Of a stretch of DNA of 64,000 nucleotides, positions 10,300 through 19,826 are shown in pieces. Source of the stretch: Nannocystis punicea (GTDB taxonomy: Bacteria; Myxococcota_A; Polyangia; Nannocystales; Nannocystaceae). The stretch lies in NCBI RefSeq assembly GCF_026965555.1, contig NZ_CP114040.1, positions 11,796,001-11,860,000 of the forward strand, read 5' to 3'. Numbering within the stretch: the stretch's first letter is position 1; the number at the start of each line of letters is the position of its first letter. The notes below the pieces were generated by a model. That model worked only from the letters and a program-made list of their open reading frames with translations, did no database searches and was not told where the DNA came from. A program made the translations under genes and the position numbers.

Positions 10300-10563
10300 T
10301 CAGCCCCGTCCCTGACGAAACCCTCGAGACGCGAGCAGGAGCCGAGCTCCTCGCTCGCGTTTCGCGCTCGAGCCCCGCAACAACTCCCCCCGCGATCTGC
10401 ACCCACCGGCCGCCGACCTCGCGGGTTCACCGAACCCCTCGCGGCGATCTCCTCCCGACTCTCCCGAGTCACCGACTCCTCGACCGACTCGCGAAGCCCC
10501 AGTCCCTGCCCGAGCCGGCTCCCGTCGAGCGCCACGGCCCTGCGGTATCCTCTGCGCACCGCC

Positions 10564-12771
10564 GTGTCTCCGCGCCGCCTCCGCCACGTCGTCCTCGCGG
10601 CCAGCCTCGGCGTCGCCGTCCTCGCCCTCGTCCGCTCCGGACCGCCGGCCCCGGCAGGCCTCGACGCCCCCGCCGACCGGTTCTCGGCCGCCCGCGCGCA
10701 GGCCGAGCTCGCCGAACTGCTCGGCGACCAGCGCCCGCACCCGGTCGGCTCGGCCGCCAACGAGGCGGTGCGCGCCCGCCTGGTCGCCCGCCTGCGCGCC
10801 CTCGGCCTCGAACCCGAGGAGCAACGCGCCTTCGCCTGCAGCGAGGCCGGCAACTGCGCCCCGGTCACCAACGTGATCGCCTGGCTTCCGGGACAGGTCC
10901 CCGGGCCCGCGCTGGCGATCACCTCGCACTACGACTCGGTCGCCGCCGGCCCCGGGGCAGCCGACGACGGGCACGGGGTGGCATCGACCCTGGAGCTCCT
11001 CCGGATCTTGCTCCCGCTCCCGCGCCGCCCGCCGCTGGTGGCGGTGTTCACCGACGGTGAGGAGGCCGGCCTGCTCGGCATGCGGGCCTTCGCCGAGCAC
11101 CCCCGCGCCCGCGAGATCGGCGTCGCCCTCAACCTCGAGGCCCGCGGCACCACCGGGGCCGCCCGCATGTTCGAGACCAGCGACGGCAACAGCGCCCTGA
11201 TCGCGGCCTACGCCCCCGCCCGCCCGAGCGCGCTCTCGCTGTCCTACGAGATCTACCGCCGCCTGCCCAACGACACCGATCTCACCGTCCTCAAAGGACA
11301 TGGCCTCCAGGGCATGAACTTCGCGTTCATCGGCGGCGTGCTGCGCTACCACACCCCGCGCGACGACCTCGCCCACCTCGACCTCGGCAGCGTGCAACAG
11401 CAGGGCGACGCGGTCCTCGCCACCGCCCGCAACCTGCTCGCCGCCGACCTGCCGCCGCCCAGCCCGCACAACGCCCACTACCTCGACGTCCTCGGCCTCG
11501 TCCTGCTGCGCTGGCCCGCCTGGCTCGACGTCCCGCTCGCCGCGGTCGCCCTGCTCGCGCTGCTCGTCACCGCGGTCCGCCGCCGCCGCGAGCTGAGCCC
11601 GCGCGCGGTCCTCCTCGCCCTCGCCGCCCCGTTCGTCGCGGTGCTCGCCGCGGTCGCCGCCGCGACCGTCGCCCTGCGGATCGCCGAGTCCCTCACCAGC
11701 CCCCTCGGCCCCTGGCGCGCCTCCACCTCCACCGCCCTGCTCGGCCTCGCCGCCGCGGCGGTCGCCGCCGCCCTCGCCGCCGCGCGCCCGCTGGTCCGCC
11801 GGGCCGGCCCGCTCGCCCAGTCGCTCGTCACCTGGCTGCTGTGGACCGGCCTCGCCCTCGTCCTCGCCACGCAGATCCCCGGCGCCGCGATCTTGCTGCT
11901 CGCCCCCGCGGTCCTCGCCGCCGTCGCCCCCGCCTCGCGCCTCGCCCCGATCGCCGCCGCCCTGCTCGCGGTCGCCGTCTGGGCCCCGCTCGCGCCGGCC
12001 CTGGTCGAGGCCCTCGGCCTGTCCGCCCCGCTCGCCGGCGCGACCGTCGGCTGGCTGTGCACCGCCCTGCTACCCGCCTGTCCCGAAGAACCTGGCGAAA
12101 AGACCCTGTCCCTTTGGACCTGGTCTTTCGCGCTTGTCGGCATCCTCGCCCTCGGCCTCGCCGCGGTCGCTCCGCGCCACGACGCCGACGACCCGGCCAA
12201 GGCCAACCTCGTCCACCTCACCGACCTCGACGCCGGCCGGGCCTGGCACGCGGTCGAGGCGCCGTCCGGCGTGCCCGAGCCGCTCGCCGACGCGCTCGCG
12301 TGGGACGAGCCGCGCCCGCTGCTCCCGTGGTCGAGCCGGCCGGTGCTCTCGGCGCCGGCGGCCCTGCTCGGCGACGCCGGTCCGAGCCTCGAGCTGCGGC
12401 CGCCGGCGGCGGGCGACCCGCCGGGCCGCGCGACCATGACCCTGCGGGCCCGCCCCGGCGCGCTCGCCTCGCAGCTCGTGATCCCCGCCGACGCGGTTGC
12501 GACGCTGAGCGTCGGCGGTCGTGTCCTCGATGTGTCGAAGCTGCGACCTGGTCCTTCGGACACCCGCGTCGTCACCGTCTTCGGGTCTCCGGCCGAGGGC
12601 GTCGAGGTCGTCGCAGACATCACCACCGCGGCCGCGTGGACCGTCGTCGACCTCGTGTCCGGGCTCGCCCCCGACGCCCCTGCGAGCGCTCGCCCCGAGT
12701 GGGCCGTGCCCTATCAATGGGGTGATTCGATCGCCGCGCGACGGAGCTTCACACCGCTCGCCGGGCAATGA
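10564..12771 (+). CDS. M28-family zinc metallopeptidase with membrane domain
   Basis: A 735-residue protein like vacuolar/ER M28 peptidases (Pff1/ERMP1). An N-terminal signal anchor (7-24) leads to an M28 domain with metal ligands visible as SHYDS (His122), GAADDG (Asp134), DGEE (Glu166-167), LNLEARG and YHTPRDD. From about residue 320 to 560 there are some eight hydrophobic segments. A soluble C-terminal domain (580-735) follows. The catalytic domain should face outside the cytoplasm. The start is GTG at 10564. Around residues 505-525 the sequence is encoded by five units of the 14-bp repeat (12077-12146), an insertion-like loop between membrane segments. Confidence 0.88.
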   Translation: MSPRRLRHVVLAASLGVAVLALVRSGPPAPAGLDAPADRFSAARAQAELAELLGDQRPHPVGSAANEAVRARLVARLRALGLEPEEQRAFACSEAGNCAPVTNVIAWLPGQVPGPALAITSHYDSVAAGPGAADDGHGVASTLELLRILLPLPRRPPLVAVFTDGEEAGLLGMRAFAEHPRAREIGVALNLEARGTTGAARMFETSDGNSALIAAYAPARPSALSLSYEIYRRLPNDTDLTVLKGHGLQGMNFAFIGGVLRYHTPRDDLAHLDLGSVQQQGDAVLATARNLLAADLPPPSPHNAHYLDVLGLVLLRWPAWLDVPLAAVALLALLVTAVRRRRELSPRAVLLALAAPFVAVLAAVAAATVALRIAESLTSPLGPWRASTSTALLGLAAAAVAAALAAARPLVRRAGPLAQSLVTWLLWTGLALVLATQIPGAAILLLAPAVLAAVAPASRLAPIAAALLAVAVWAPLAPALVEALGLSAPLAGATVGWLCTALLPACPEEPGEKTLSLWTWSFALVGILALGLAAVAPRHDADDPAKANLVHLTDLDAGRAWHAVEAPSGVPEPLADALAWDEPRPLLPWSSRPVLSAPAALLGDAGPSLELRPPAAGDPPGRATMTLRARPGALASQLVIPADAVATLSVGGRVLDVSKLRPGPSDTRVVTVFGSPAEGVEVVADITTAAAWTVVDLVSGLAPDAPASARPEWAVPYQWGDSIAARRSFTPLAGQ
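12077..12146. repeat. 14-bp repeat array within the M28 peptidase gene
   Basis: Units begin at 12077 (CCTGTCC), 12091 (CCTGGCG), 12105 (CCTGTCC), 12119 (CCTGGTC) and, degenerate, 12133 (CTTGTCG): an exact 14-bp period, five times. Because 14 is not a multiple of three, successive units are read in different frames. They encode a short hydrophilic linker (about CPEEPGEKTLS) between predicted membrane segments. Confidence 0.85.
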
Positions 12772-12884
12772 TTGCCGTCGACCTTTCGCACGCGGAAGGT
12801 CGTCGCGCGCTTGCGAGCGCCCGCTCGCGTTGCTGGTCGTCGAGCGCCCGTGGTAGCGTCGACGTCGCTGGAGGCTTGGAGAAC

Positions 12885-15605
12885 ATGAAGGGCTTGAGGT
12901 TGATCTTTGGCTTGACGACCTGCGCGTGGTTGACGGCCTGTTCCGACTCGACCGCCGTCACGACCGATACGGCGAATACAGACACGACGACCGAGAGCAC
13001 GACGTCGCAACAAACAACCACGGGCGGCCCGACCACCGGTCCCGACGTCCCCACGACCACGGCTCCGACCACCACGAGCCCGACGTCGACCACGACCTCC
13101 ACCGACACCACCCAGACCACGACCCTCACCACGACCCTCACCACGACCCTCACGACCACCGAGACCACGACCGAGACCACGACCGACGGCGACACCGACA
13201 CGACGACCACCACCGGTCCGGTCGCCGAGTGCGGCAACGGCATCGTCGAGGACGGCGAGGCCTGCGACGACGGCCCGGAGAACGGCCCCGGCAAGGCCTG
13301 CAACGCCATGTGCGGCGTCAACGCCTGCGGCGACGGCGACCTCGGCCCCGACGAGGAGTGCGACGACGGCGCCAACAACGGCGACATGAACAGCTGCAAG
13401 GCCGACTGCACCGACAACGTCTGCGGCGACGGGGCCGTCGGTCCGGGCGAGGGTTGCGACGACGGCAACGACGACGACACCGACGACTGCACCAACGCCT
13501 GCGCCATGAAGACCTGCGGCGACGCGATCGTCGCGGCCACCGAGGAGTGTGACGACGGCAACCAGGACAACACCGACCTCTGCACCGACAGCTGCACCAA
13601 CGCGGCCTGCAGCGACGGCTTCATCCAGGAGGGCGTCGGCGAGGAGTGCGACGACGGCAACGACAACGCCGACGACGCCGACTGCACCACCACCTGCAAG
13701 GCGGCCACCTGCGGCGACGGCCACGTGTGGAGCAGCGGCGGCGGCACCGAGGAGTGCGACCTCGGGGCCGAGAACGGCCCCGGCAAGGCCTGCAACGCCC
13801 AGTGTGTGCTCAACGTCTGCGGCGACGGCGACCAGGGCCCGGGCGAGGCCTGCGACGACGGCAACCTCGACAACGGCGACGGCTGCAACGGCATCTGCGG
13901 CCTCGAGGAGTGCGGCAACGCGGTCCTCGACTTCGGCGAAGAGTGCGACGACGGGGCCAACGGCGACCCCGACGACGGCTGCACCGACAACTGCGCCTTC
14001 CCCGACTGCGGCGACGGCTTCGAGCAGCCGAGCCTCGGCGAGCAGTGCGACCTCGGCCCCGGCAACAGCGACACCGGCACCTGCACCCTCGCCTGCCTCG
14101 ACGCCGCGTGCGGCGACGGCCTGATCCAGGCCAACGTCGAGCAGTGCGACGACGGCGCCAACAACGGCCCCGGCCAGGCCTGCAAGGCCGACTGCACCGC
14201 CAACTTCTGCGGCGACGCCGACGTCGGCCCCGGCGAGGCCTGCGACGACGGCAACCAGAGCAACAACGACGCCTGCACCAACGTCTGCAAGTTCGCCACC
14301 TGCGGCGACGGCTTCGAGCAGGGCACCGAGCAGTGCGACCTCGGCGACCTCAACGACAACCTCGGTGAGTGCACCCTCGCCTGCAACCTGCCCGACTGCG
14401 GCGACGGCTTCGTCCAGCCCTCCAACATGGAGGAGTGCGACGACAGCAACATGTCGAACACCGACGCCTGCCTCGACACCTGCAAGAACGCCAAGTGCGG
14501 CGACGGCTTCGTGTTCCCCGACAACGAGCAGTGCGACGACGCCAACGAGCTGCAGACCGACGACTGCCTCAACGACTGCAGCAACCCCTCGTGCGGCGAC
14601 GGCCACGTGTGGGCCGGCCACGAGCAGTGCGACGACGCCAACCAGGTCGACAGCGACGCCTGCACGCACCTGTGCAAGCCGCCCGCCTGCGACGACGGCA
14701 TCAAGAGCGGCAGCGAGACCGGCCTCGACTGCGGCGGCCCGACGTGCGGCAAGTGCCCCGAGGGCGAGGCCTGCCTGCAGCCCACCGACTGCGTCACCGG
14801 GAACTGCGCCCTCGGCGTGTGCACCGCGCCGCAATCGTGCAAGCAGCTCCACACCGGCAACCCCGCCCTGCCGAGCGGCAAGTACACGATCAGCCCCGGC
14901 TTCGGCCAGGAGCCGTTCGAGGTCTGGTGCGACATGGTCACCGACGGCGGCGGCTGGACCATCTTCCACGCCAACACCGGCGCCGGCAACGAGCCGCCGC
15001 TGACGACCAACACCGAGAACGTCGCCGGCAACCCGATGCAGTTCCAGCCCTACAGCGTCTTCCAGATCAAGAAGGTCGGCCTGAGCCTCATCTCCACCGA
15101 GACCCTGTTCGTCCGCAAGGCCGCGCCCAACGTGTGGCTGAAGGTCAACAAGCCGGCCTTCAACACCAACCTGATCGTCGCCAACAAGAACTGGAAGGGC
15201 CCGGTCACCGTCACCGCCAGCAACGGCGCGTCCGCCCAGGGCTTCATGGGTTGGAGCAACGCCGCCAACAATTACAAGGGCGGCGACTTCGGCATCACCG
15301 CGGGCCCCGACGGCCAGGTCACCTGCCCCAATACGAACCCCCCCGGCCCCGTCACCACGCAGGGCTTCTCCAACGCGGTCACCGGCGCGTGGGGGCTCAA
15401 CGCCTGCTGCGAATATCACTACCTGTACAGCCGCACCACGCAGGAGGCCTCGAATCCCATGCTGGGCCTGCCCGACCTCGACGCCGGCTACGACGCCGAG
15501 GTCTCGCTCGGCACGTGGACGAAGTCGCCGGCCGGCGCGGACGTCGACTGCAACAACGCCGCCGCCGACGGCGGCGCGCTCATCTTCTACGCCGCCATGC
15601 GCTGA
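12885..15605 (+). CDS. DUF4215 cysteine-rich repeat lipoprotein with fibrinogen-like C-terminus (paralogue 2)
   Basis: A 906-residue lipoprotein: signal peptide to a lipobox LTAC, then a long Thr-rich linker (TTT, TLTTTLTTT), about 16 cysteine-rich repeats beginning CGDG or CGNG with ECDDG, and a C-terminal domain. That domain starts SCKQLHTGNPALPSGKY and contains VWCDM and DGGGWTIFH, the hallmark of fibrinogen-like C-terminal modules. ATG 12885 is chosen because GGAGG lies upstream and the signal peptide begins there; the 39 codons before it look non-coding. It is collinear with the 612-2972 protein but diverged, with the same repeat order in places. Confidence 0.9.
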   Translation: MKGLRLIFGLTTCAWLTACSDSTAVTTDTANTDTTTESTTSQQTTTGGPTTGPDVPTTTAPTTTSPTSTTTSTDTTQTTTLTTTLTTTLTTTETTTETTTDGDTDTTTTTGPVAECGNGIVEDGEACDDGPENGPGKACNAMCGVNACGDGDLGPDEECDDGANNGDMNSCKADCTDNVCGDGAVGPGEGCDDGNDDDTDDCTNACAMKTCGDAIVAATEECDDGNQDNTDLCTDSCTNAACSDGFIQEGVGEECDDGNDNADDADCTTTCKAATCGDGHVWSSGGGTEECDLGAENGPGKACNAQCVLNVCGDGDQGPGEACDDGNLDNGDGCNGICGLEECGNAVLDFGEECDDGANGDPDDGCTDNCAFPDCGDGFEQPSLGEQCDLGPGNSDTGTCTLACLDAACGDGLIQANVEQCDDGANNGPGQACKADCTANFCGDADVGPGEACDDGNQSNNDACTNVCKFATCGDGFEQGTEQCDLGDLNDNLGECTLACNLPDCGDGFVQPSNMEECDDSNMSNTDACLDTCKNAKCGDGFVFPDNEQCDDANELQTDDCLNDCSNPSCGDGHVWAGHEQCDDANQVDSDACTHLCKPPACDDGIKSGSETGLDCGGPTCGKCPEGEACLQPTDCVTGNCALGVCTAPQSCKQLHTGNPALPSGKYTISPGFGQEPFEVWCDMVTDGGGWTIFHANTGAGNEPPLTTNTENVAGNPMQFQPYSVFQIKKVGLSLISTETLFVRKAAPNVWLKVNKPAFNTNLIVANKNWKGPVTVTASNGASAQGFMGWSNAANNYKGGDFGITAGPDGQVTCPNTNPPGPVTTQGFSNAVTGAWGLNACCEYHYLYSRTTQEASNPMLGLPDLDAGYDAEVSLGTWTKSPAGADVDCNNAAADGGALIFYAAMR

Positions 15606-15623
15606 TCCAGGCCCATCGCCTGC

Positions 15624-15647
15624 GGGTGTGCAAATCCTTGCACACCC
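15624..15647. terminator. Hairpin after DUF4215 gene
   Basis: A perfect 10-bp stem, GGGTGTGCAA / TTGCACACCC, with a 4-nt loop (ATCC), 19 bp after the stop of the DUF4215 gene. There is no U-run, so it may be an mRNA-stabilising or weak terminator hairpin. Confidence 0.55.
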
Positions 15648-15675
15648 CCAGAACCCGCGTCATGCTTCGGCGATC

Positions 15676-16440
15676 ATGCCCGCCGAAGCCGCCCCGCGCC
15701 TGCGCGAATCCACCCTGCAGCTGCTCCGCCGCGCAGTGGGCCGCCCGGCCCACTGGCGCGACAAGCTCGGCCGCCTGGCCGTCGCCCTGCGCGGCTGGGT
15801 CGACGCCCGCGCGGTCGACCGGCGCCTGCAGCACCTGCACGCCCTCGGCCGCCTCGAGGCGCCGCTCCCCACCGCGATTCAGCGGATGGTCGGCGCGGTC
15901 GACATGCTGCGCTTCTTCCTCGTCCCCTGCGCCGCCACCTATTATTCACAGAAGAACATCCACTTCGGCTTCCACACGCTATTGCGCGCCCTCGAGGACC
16001 CGGCCTCGATGGTCGACCCGCTCGGCCTCCACAGCGCGCGCGACACGGTGGTCCACCATTTATTGCAGGTCGTCCACGCCAACCCCGACTACGACCTGCA
16101 ATTGCTCGAATCGTTCCCCGACGGCCTCGACCGCCTCGAGTCCGAGCTCGAGGCCCTGCGCGCCGGCACTCACGCCCGCGCCGCCGAGCTCGCCGCCACC
16201 GTCGAGGACCCCGACTACCACGCCCGCCTGCTCGCCCGCCTCCGCGACTTTCGCCGCCGCGTCCCCGGCCCGCTGCTGTGCGACGAGGTCCTGAGCGACC
16301 CCCGCTACATGCAGCTCGAGCGGGTGTTCGGCGACCTCACCTCGACCATGCGCTACTTCTCGCGCCTGCCCGCGACCCCGCGCGGCGCCCTGCACCACCT
16401 GCTCACGGTCCGCTCGTTCCCCGCCCACCTCGCCGGCTGA
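15676..16440 (+). CDS. Hypothetical protein, 254 aa
   Basis: Not recognised. The sequence is strongly helical and rich in Arg, Leu and Ala, with no signal peptide and one weak hydrophobic patch around VDMLRFFLVPCAATYY. Coding is supported by an even amino-acid composition and normal third-position GC. ATG 15676 is preferred over 15628 because the earlier start lies inside the hairpin at 15624-15647. Probably cytoplasmic. Confidence 0.65.
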   Translation: MPAEAAPRLRESTLQLLRRAVGRPAHWRDKLGRLAVALRGWVDARAVDRRLQHLHALGRLEAPLPTAIQRMVGAVDMLRFFLVPCAATYYSQKNIHFGFHTLLRALEDPASMVDPLGLHSARDTVVHHLLQVVHANPDYDLQLLESFPDGLDRLESELEALRAGTHARAAELAATVEDPDYHARLLARLRDFRRRVPGPLLCDEVLSDPRYMQLERVFGDLTSTMRYFSRLPATPRGALHHLLTVRSFPAHLAG

Positions 16441-16469
16441 GCCGGGCGCCGGCTCGCTGAGGCGTGCCG

Positions 16470-16796
16470 TCAGTCCGCGCAGCGCCGCGAGTGAATTGCA
16501 TTGTAGACCGCGAACGGCTCCCACCCCGCCGGCAGGGCGACCACGACCCCATAATCATCCGGCACCGGGTCGTAGCGGACCTCCCAGTTCTGACAGGTAA
16601 TCGATTCGCCGCCGCCGCCGGTCGTCGTCGCGGCGCTGGCCGTCGTCGGACCGAAAGTCTGGGCCCCGCTCCCGACTCCGGTCGGAGCCGTCGCGGTCGT
16701 GCCATCATCGGGGCCCGGGCAGGCGATGACGAACATCATCCCCGCGGCGAAGCCGCTGAGCATTGCGATCCACGCACGAACGTTCGCAGTCGACAT
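16470..16796 (-). CDS. Small exported protein, probable lipoprotein
   Basis: A 108-residue protein with an N-terminal hydrophobic signal (AWIAMLSGFAAGMMFVIAC) ending at a Cys about residue 26 and followed by PGPDDG, so a probable lipoprotein. A Thr/Ala/Gly linker leads to a short C-terminal domain with two Cys (CQNWEV and RRCAD) that may form a disulfide. No family recognised. It is convergent with the hypothetical gene ending at 16440. Confidence 0.6.
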   Translation of the reverse strand: MSTANVRAWIAMLSGFAAGMMFVIACPGPDDGTTATAPTGVGSGAQTFGPTTASAATTTGGGGESITCQNWEVRYDPVPDDYGVVVALPAGWEPFAVYNAIHSRRCAD

Positions 16797-16889
16797 GGCG
16801 CCTCGTGCAGCAGGAGAACCTCTCCGAACAAAATTGCCGGCGAACGGCGTCGAGCAGCAGCCGGCGCGGTACGTTCTACGAGTCCAGCG

Positions 16890-16907
16890 GATGTCTCAAG
16901 AGACATC
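16890..16907. repeat. Perfect 18-bp palindrome of the 14-bp repeat family
   Basis: GATGTCT-CAAG-AGACATC, a perfect 7+7 dyad around four bases, in the intergenic gap 16797-16982. Confidence 0.7.
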
Positions 16908-16982
16908 CCGTCGAGCCCCTCGGCGGACCCGGAGCCGCGGACAGCCCGACGGCATGCCGCAAGGCCGCGACGCCGAGCGCCG

Positions 16983-17363
16983 TCACTTCGCGAGATGCGC
17001 CCGCCGCAGCAGGTTCTTCGCCGTCCCGCTGCGCTCGCGCCCCGGCCGCACCCACGCGATGTCGATCGTCGACGCGGCCGTCATCGCCTCGTCCCGCGCG
17101 GTGTCCGAGTCGAAGCCGCCCACGGTCGCGAACTCGCCCGCGTTGTGCCGCGGCCGCTCGAACATGTGGAACACGGTCACCTCGAGCCGCTGCGCCTGCG
17201 CGTGGCGCTGAAACAGCAGATCGGCCCCACGCGCGTCCCCGACCACGAACCGGCAGCCGCGCGCGCAGGCGGCCTCGATCTGCGGCAGGTAGTGCGCGGC
17301 GAATTCCGCTTCCGTCAGGTCGAGGTGACCGGACACGTAAACGACCTCGGCGGCGGTTGGCAT
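16983..17363 (-). CDS. SLOG/DprA-fold-like small protein
   Basis: A 126-residue protein from ATG 17363. It has a Rossmann-type beginning (VVYVSGHLDL) and a central GDARGADLLFQRHA, which resembles the nucleotide-binding GxxxGAD motif of SLOG-fold (YspA/DUF2493-like) proteins. Such proteins are thought to bind nucleotide-derived ligands. An upstream frame extends to 17447 and would overlap the PhoX gene's stop; that extension covers the palindromic repeat at 17411-17428 and looks unsupported. The function is unknown and the fold assignment tentative. Confidence 0.6.
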   Translation of the reverse strand: MPTAAEVVYVSGHLDLTEAEFAAHYLPQIEAACARGCRFVVGDARGADLLFQRHAQAQRLEVTVFHMFERPRHNAGEFATVGGFDSDTARDEAMTAASTIDIAWVRPGRERSGTAKNLLRRAHLAK

Positions 17364-17410
17364 CACAAGATCTCCGTTCAGGTCGACCACTACGAAAGGT
17401 TCTTCAAGAC

Positions 17411-17428
17411 ATGTTCCATAGAACATGT
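17411..17428. repeat. Perfect 18-bp palindrome of the 14-bp repeat family
   Basis: CATGTTC-CATA-GAACATG, a perfect 7+7 dyad in the short gap between two leftward genes (about 17364-17443). Confidence 0.75.
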
Positions 17429-17443
17429 CCCTGGAAAAGAAAT

Positions 17444-19009
17444 TCACTCCTCCGGGTCCTGCTCCTCGCCGCGCTTGCCCCCGCGCAGCGCCAGCGCCCC
17501 CGCGGCCGCCAGCGCCAGGCCGAGCCCCGGCGCGTCCGCATCAGCCTTGCAGCCGCACCCGCCGTCGTCGTCGATCGCCCCGCCGCTGGCCGAATCGCTC
17601 GCGTCCGCGTCGGTGCTGTCCGCGGTCGTGCCGGCCGTCGTGCTCGAACCACCGCCGGTCGTCGGCGCCGCGCCGGTGCCCGACTCCGTCCCCTCGCCAG
17701 TCTCCCCGCCGGTCGTCTCCGGCAGCGGCTCGAACTCGGGGAAGGGCCCGCGGATCGCCAGAGTCAGGTGGTCGAACATGAGGTTGATGAACATCGTCTT
17801 GCCGTCGGGCGAGAAGCAGACCCCGGAGAATTCGCTGTCGCTCTTGGCGTTGCGGGCGAAGTCGAACACCTGGCCGCTGGCGTCGAGCCCTCGCACGTAG
17901 TCCTCGCCGTCGCCGTCCTCCGCCATGAACAGCTCGCCCCACGGCGCGACCGCGATGTTGTCGGGGTGGTCGAGCACCTCGAGGTCGTCGGAGCGCGCCA
18001 GCAGCTCGAGCGTCCCGCCGTCGGGCCCGTCGACCAATTTGAAAATTTGCCCGCCGCCGACCGGCCCGCCGTTCGTCGAGCACACGTAGACCGCGCCCTG
18101 CCAGTAATAGATGCCCTCGCCGCGCTTGACGATCGCCGCGCCCTTCGCCTGCGCCTGCCCGCGCACGCTGTCGTCCGTCGGGGTCGGGTCGTCGACGTCG
18201 ACCCACGCGATCGGCACCACCTGCCCCACTTCCATGTCCGAGGTCGCGAACTCGTCGACCTCGACCGCCCGCAGCGCCTGCAGCTTGCCGGTGAACGGGT
18301 CGGCCTTGTCGCTCGGCACGAAGCGATACAGGCAGCTGTCGCCCCGATCTTCCGTCAAGTAGGCGACGAAGGTGTTCGGGTCGACGCACGCCGCCTCGTG
18401 CTTGAACCGGCCGTACCCGGCGATCTGCCGCGGCGGCTGCACGCTCGTCGCATCGGTCGCGCACAGATAGGTGTACCCGTGCTTGCCGTCGGTCGTCTCC
18501 TCGCACGACAACCAGCCCCACGGGCTCTTGCCGCCGGCGCAATTGCGCAGCGTCCCGAACAGCACCAGGTTGCTCGACTTCACCTCGAGCGTCTCGTTGT
18601 CGATCACCAGCCGCGTGACCCCGCCCGAGGCCCCCGGGTTGTACGCCTCCGGCGGCGCCTGCTGCTCCGGATGGAGCGGCGTGTGCAGGATGTCGAGCAC
18701 GCCGAGCTCATGGTTGCGCATGAGCACGATGGTGTTCTCATCGGGCCCCGGGAACACGCCCATGGCGTCCGGCAGCCCCGGGGAGCGATAACCATCGCTC
18801 ATCGGATCGAACAGCCGCGTGAGAACTTTGTAAGAGAACCCCGGCGGCAGGTCGATGATGCCGTCCGGGTCGGGCACCAGCGCGCCGTACTTCGCGGCCC
18901 TGGCGGTGCGGTGATACGTGAACGTGAACGGCAGCGCCGCCGAGCCCGCGATCGCCGCCCCGGCGCGCAACAGCCCGCGCCGTCCGAACGCCGGGGAGGT
19001 CCGCTTCAT
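17444..19009 (-). CDS. PhoX-like (DUF839) Tat-exported protein with MYXO-CTERM tail
   Basis: A 521-residue protein of the PhoX/DUF839 family, calcium- and iron-dependent beta-propeller phosphatases or relatives. An N-terminal Arg-rich signal (FGRRGLLRAGAAIAGSAALP) is Tat-like. Family blocks include DLPPGFSYKVL, RNHELG, WLSCEET and DNIAVAPWGELF. The C-terminus changes to a Thr/Ser/Asp-rich linker followed by GCGCK, a hydrophobic helix (LGLALAAAGALAL) and RGGK, matching the MYXO-CTERM sorting tail. So it is probably anchored on the outer surface after processing. Upstream is a 317-bp divergent region. Confidence 0.85.
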   Translation of the reverse strand: MKRTSPAFGRRGLLRAGAAIAGSAALPFTFTYHRTARAAKYGALVPDPDGIIDLPPGFSYKVLTRLFDPMSDGYRSPGLPDAMGVFPGPDENTIVLMRNHELGVLDILHTPLHPEQQAPPEAYNPGASGGVTRLVIDNETLEVKSSNLVLFGTLRNCAGGKSPWGWLSCEETTDGKHGYTYLCATDATSVQPPRQIAGYGRFKHEAACVDPNTFVAYLTEDRGDSCLYRFVPSDKADPFTGKLQALRAVEVDEFATSDMEVGQVVPIAWVDVDDPTPTDDSVRGQAQAKGAAIVKRGEGIYYWQGAVYVCSTNGGPVGGGQIFKLVDGPDGGTLELLARSDDLEVLDHPDNIAVAPWGELFMAEDGDGEDYVRGLDASGQVFDFARNAKSDSEFSGVCFSPDGKTMFINLMFDHLTLAIRGPFPEFEPLPETTGGETGEGTESGTGAAPTTGGGSSTTAGTTADSTDADASDSASGGAIDDDGGCGCKADADAPGLGLALAAAGALALRGGKRGEEQDPEE

Positions 19010-19326
19010 ACCCGTCCATCATCGCCACCTCCCGCGCCCCCGACAAGGCCGGCACAGTGATGATCATCACCGCCCACCGTGGCCGGCTTCGCCCCATCAC
19101 CTGACCTTTGCGACAGGCCTCGCGCCGCGGTTCATCGCCCTGCCCCATCGGCACCGCCGCCCGTGTCGGCCGACCCCGAGACGTCGACGGCGACGCGCAC
19201 GCCGGCCACGGCCGGAGTCACTCCCCGTCGTCCCGCATCTGCCCTGGGCTGCCTCCCGCGGCTCCCCAATGACCTGCCCCTTGAGCCATGTCACCGCGCC
19301 CCGCGCGGTGTTATCCTCGCGGCCTC
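19010..19326. other. Divergent intergenic region, 317 bp
   Basis: Sits between the leftward PhoX-like gene and the rightward small gene at 19327. It holds CACAGTGATGATCATCACC near 19055, a small ATGATCAT palindrome that may be promoter DNA for the PhoX gene. No gene recognised. Confidence 0.4.
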
Positions 19327-19800
19327 GTGTCGGCTCTCGGCCGCGACAGCCTCCTCGGCATGCTGCTCGCCTACGGCGGCCTCACCCTCGGCGTCTGCGT
19401 CCTCTCGCGCGCGGCCACCTGCGCGGGCGCCGGCGAACCCGCCCACGCCGGCACGGCGGCCGAGGAGACCGCCCTGTGGGCCTTCTTCGGACCTGTCGCT
19501 CCAGGCATGTCTCTCGGGGCATGGTCGATCGCTCAGGTCGAGCGCCCGCGCGGCGGCGCCGTCGTCTTCACCCTGAAGGCCGCCGGCCAGCCCGACCTCG
19601 AGCTCGCCGTCACCCGCCTCGTCCCCGACGGCCCGCGCCCCCTGGCCCGCACCGCGCACCTGGCCGTGTTCCTCGCCCGACCTGTCCCCGCAGACAGCCC
19701 CACCCCGCCCGACGCCCTCGCCGCCGCCGCCGCCCTCGCCGACGCCCTGGCCGCCCGTGAAGCCGCCGGCCCGCCCCCGCTCGCTCCGCTCACCCCGTGA
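19327..19800 (+). CDS. Hypothetical protein with N-terminal hydrophobic segment
   Basis: About 157 residues from GTG 19327 (the upstream start at 19288 is also possible). One hydrophobic segment (LLGMLLAYGGLTLGVCVLS) probably exports or anchors it. The rest is Ala/Pro-rich with a VVFTLKAAG strand. No family seen. Three and a half 14-bp repeat units (19492-19540) are inside it, encoding GPVAPGMSLGAW. It precedes the GT39-like gene by 149 bp, a gap rich in the same repeats. Confidence 0.55.
   Translation: MSALGRDSLLGMLLAYGGLTLGVCVLSRAATCAGAGEPAHAGTAAEETALWAFFGPVAPGMSLGAWSIAQVERPRGGAVVFTLKAAGQPDLELAVTRLVPDGPRPLARTAHLAVFLARPVPADSPTPPDALAAAAALADALAAREAAGPPPLAPLTP
19492..19540. repeat. 14-bp repeat array within a coding region
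   Basis: Units start at 19492 (CCTGTCG), 19506 (CATGTCT), 19520 (CATGGTC) and 19534 (CAGGTCG), exactly 14 bp apart. Confidence 0.8.
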
Positions 19801-19826
19801 GCCGCGCCTGCGCCGCTCCCGCGCGA

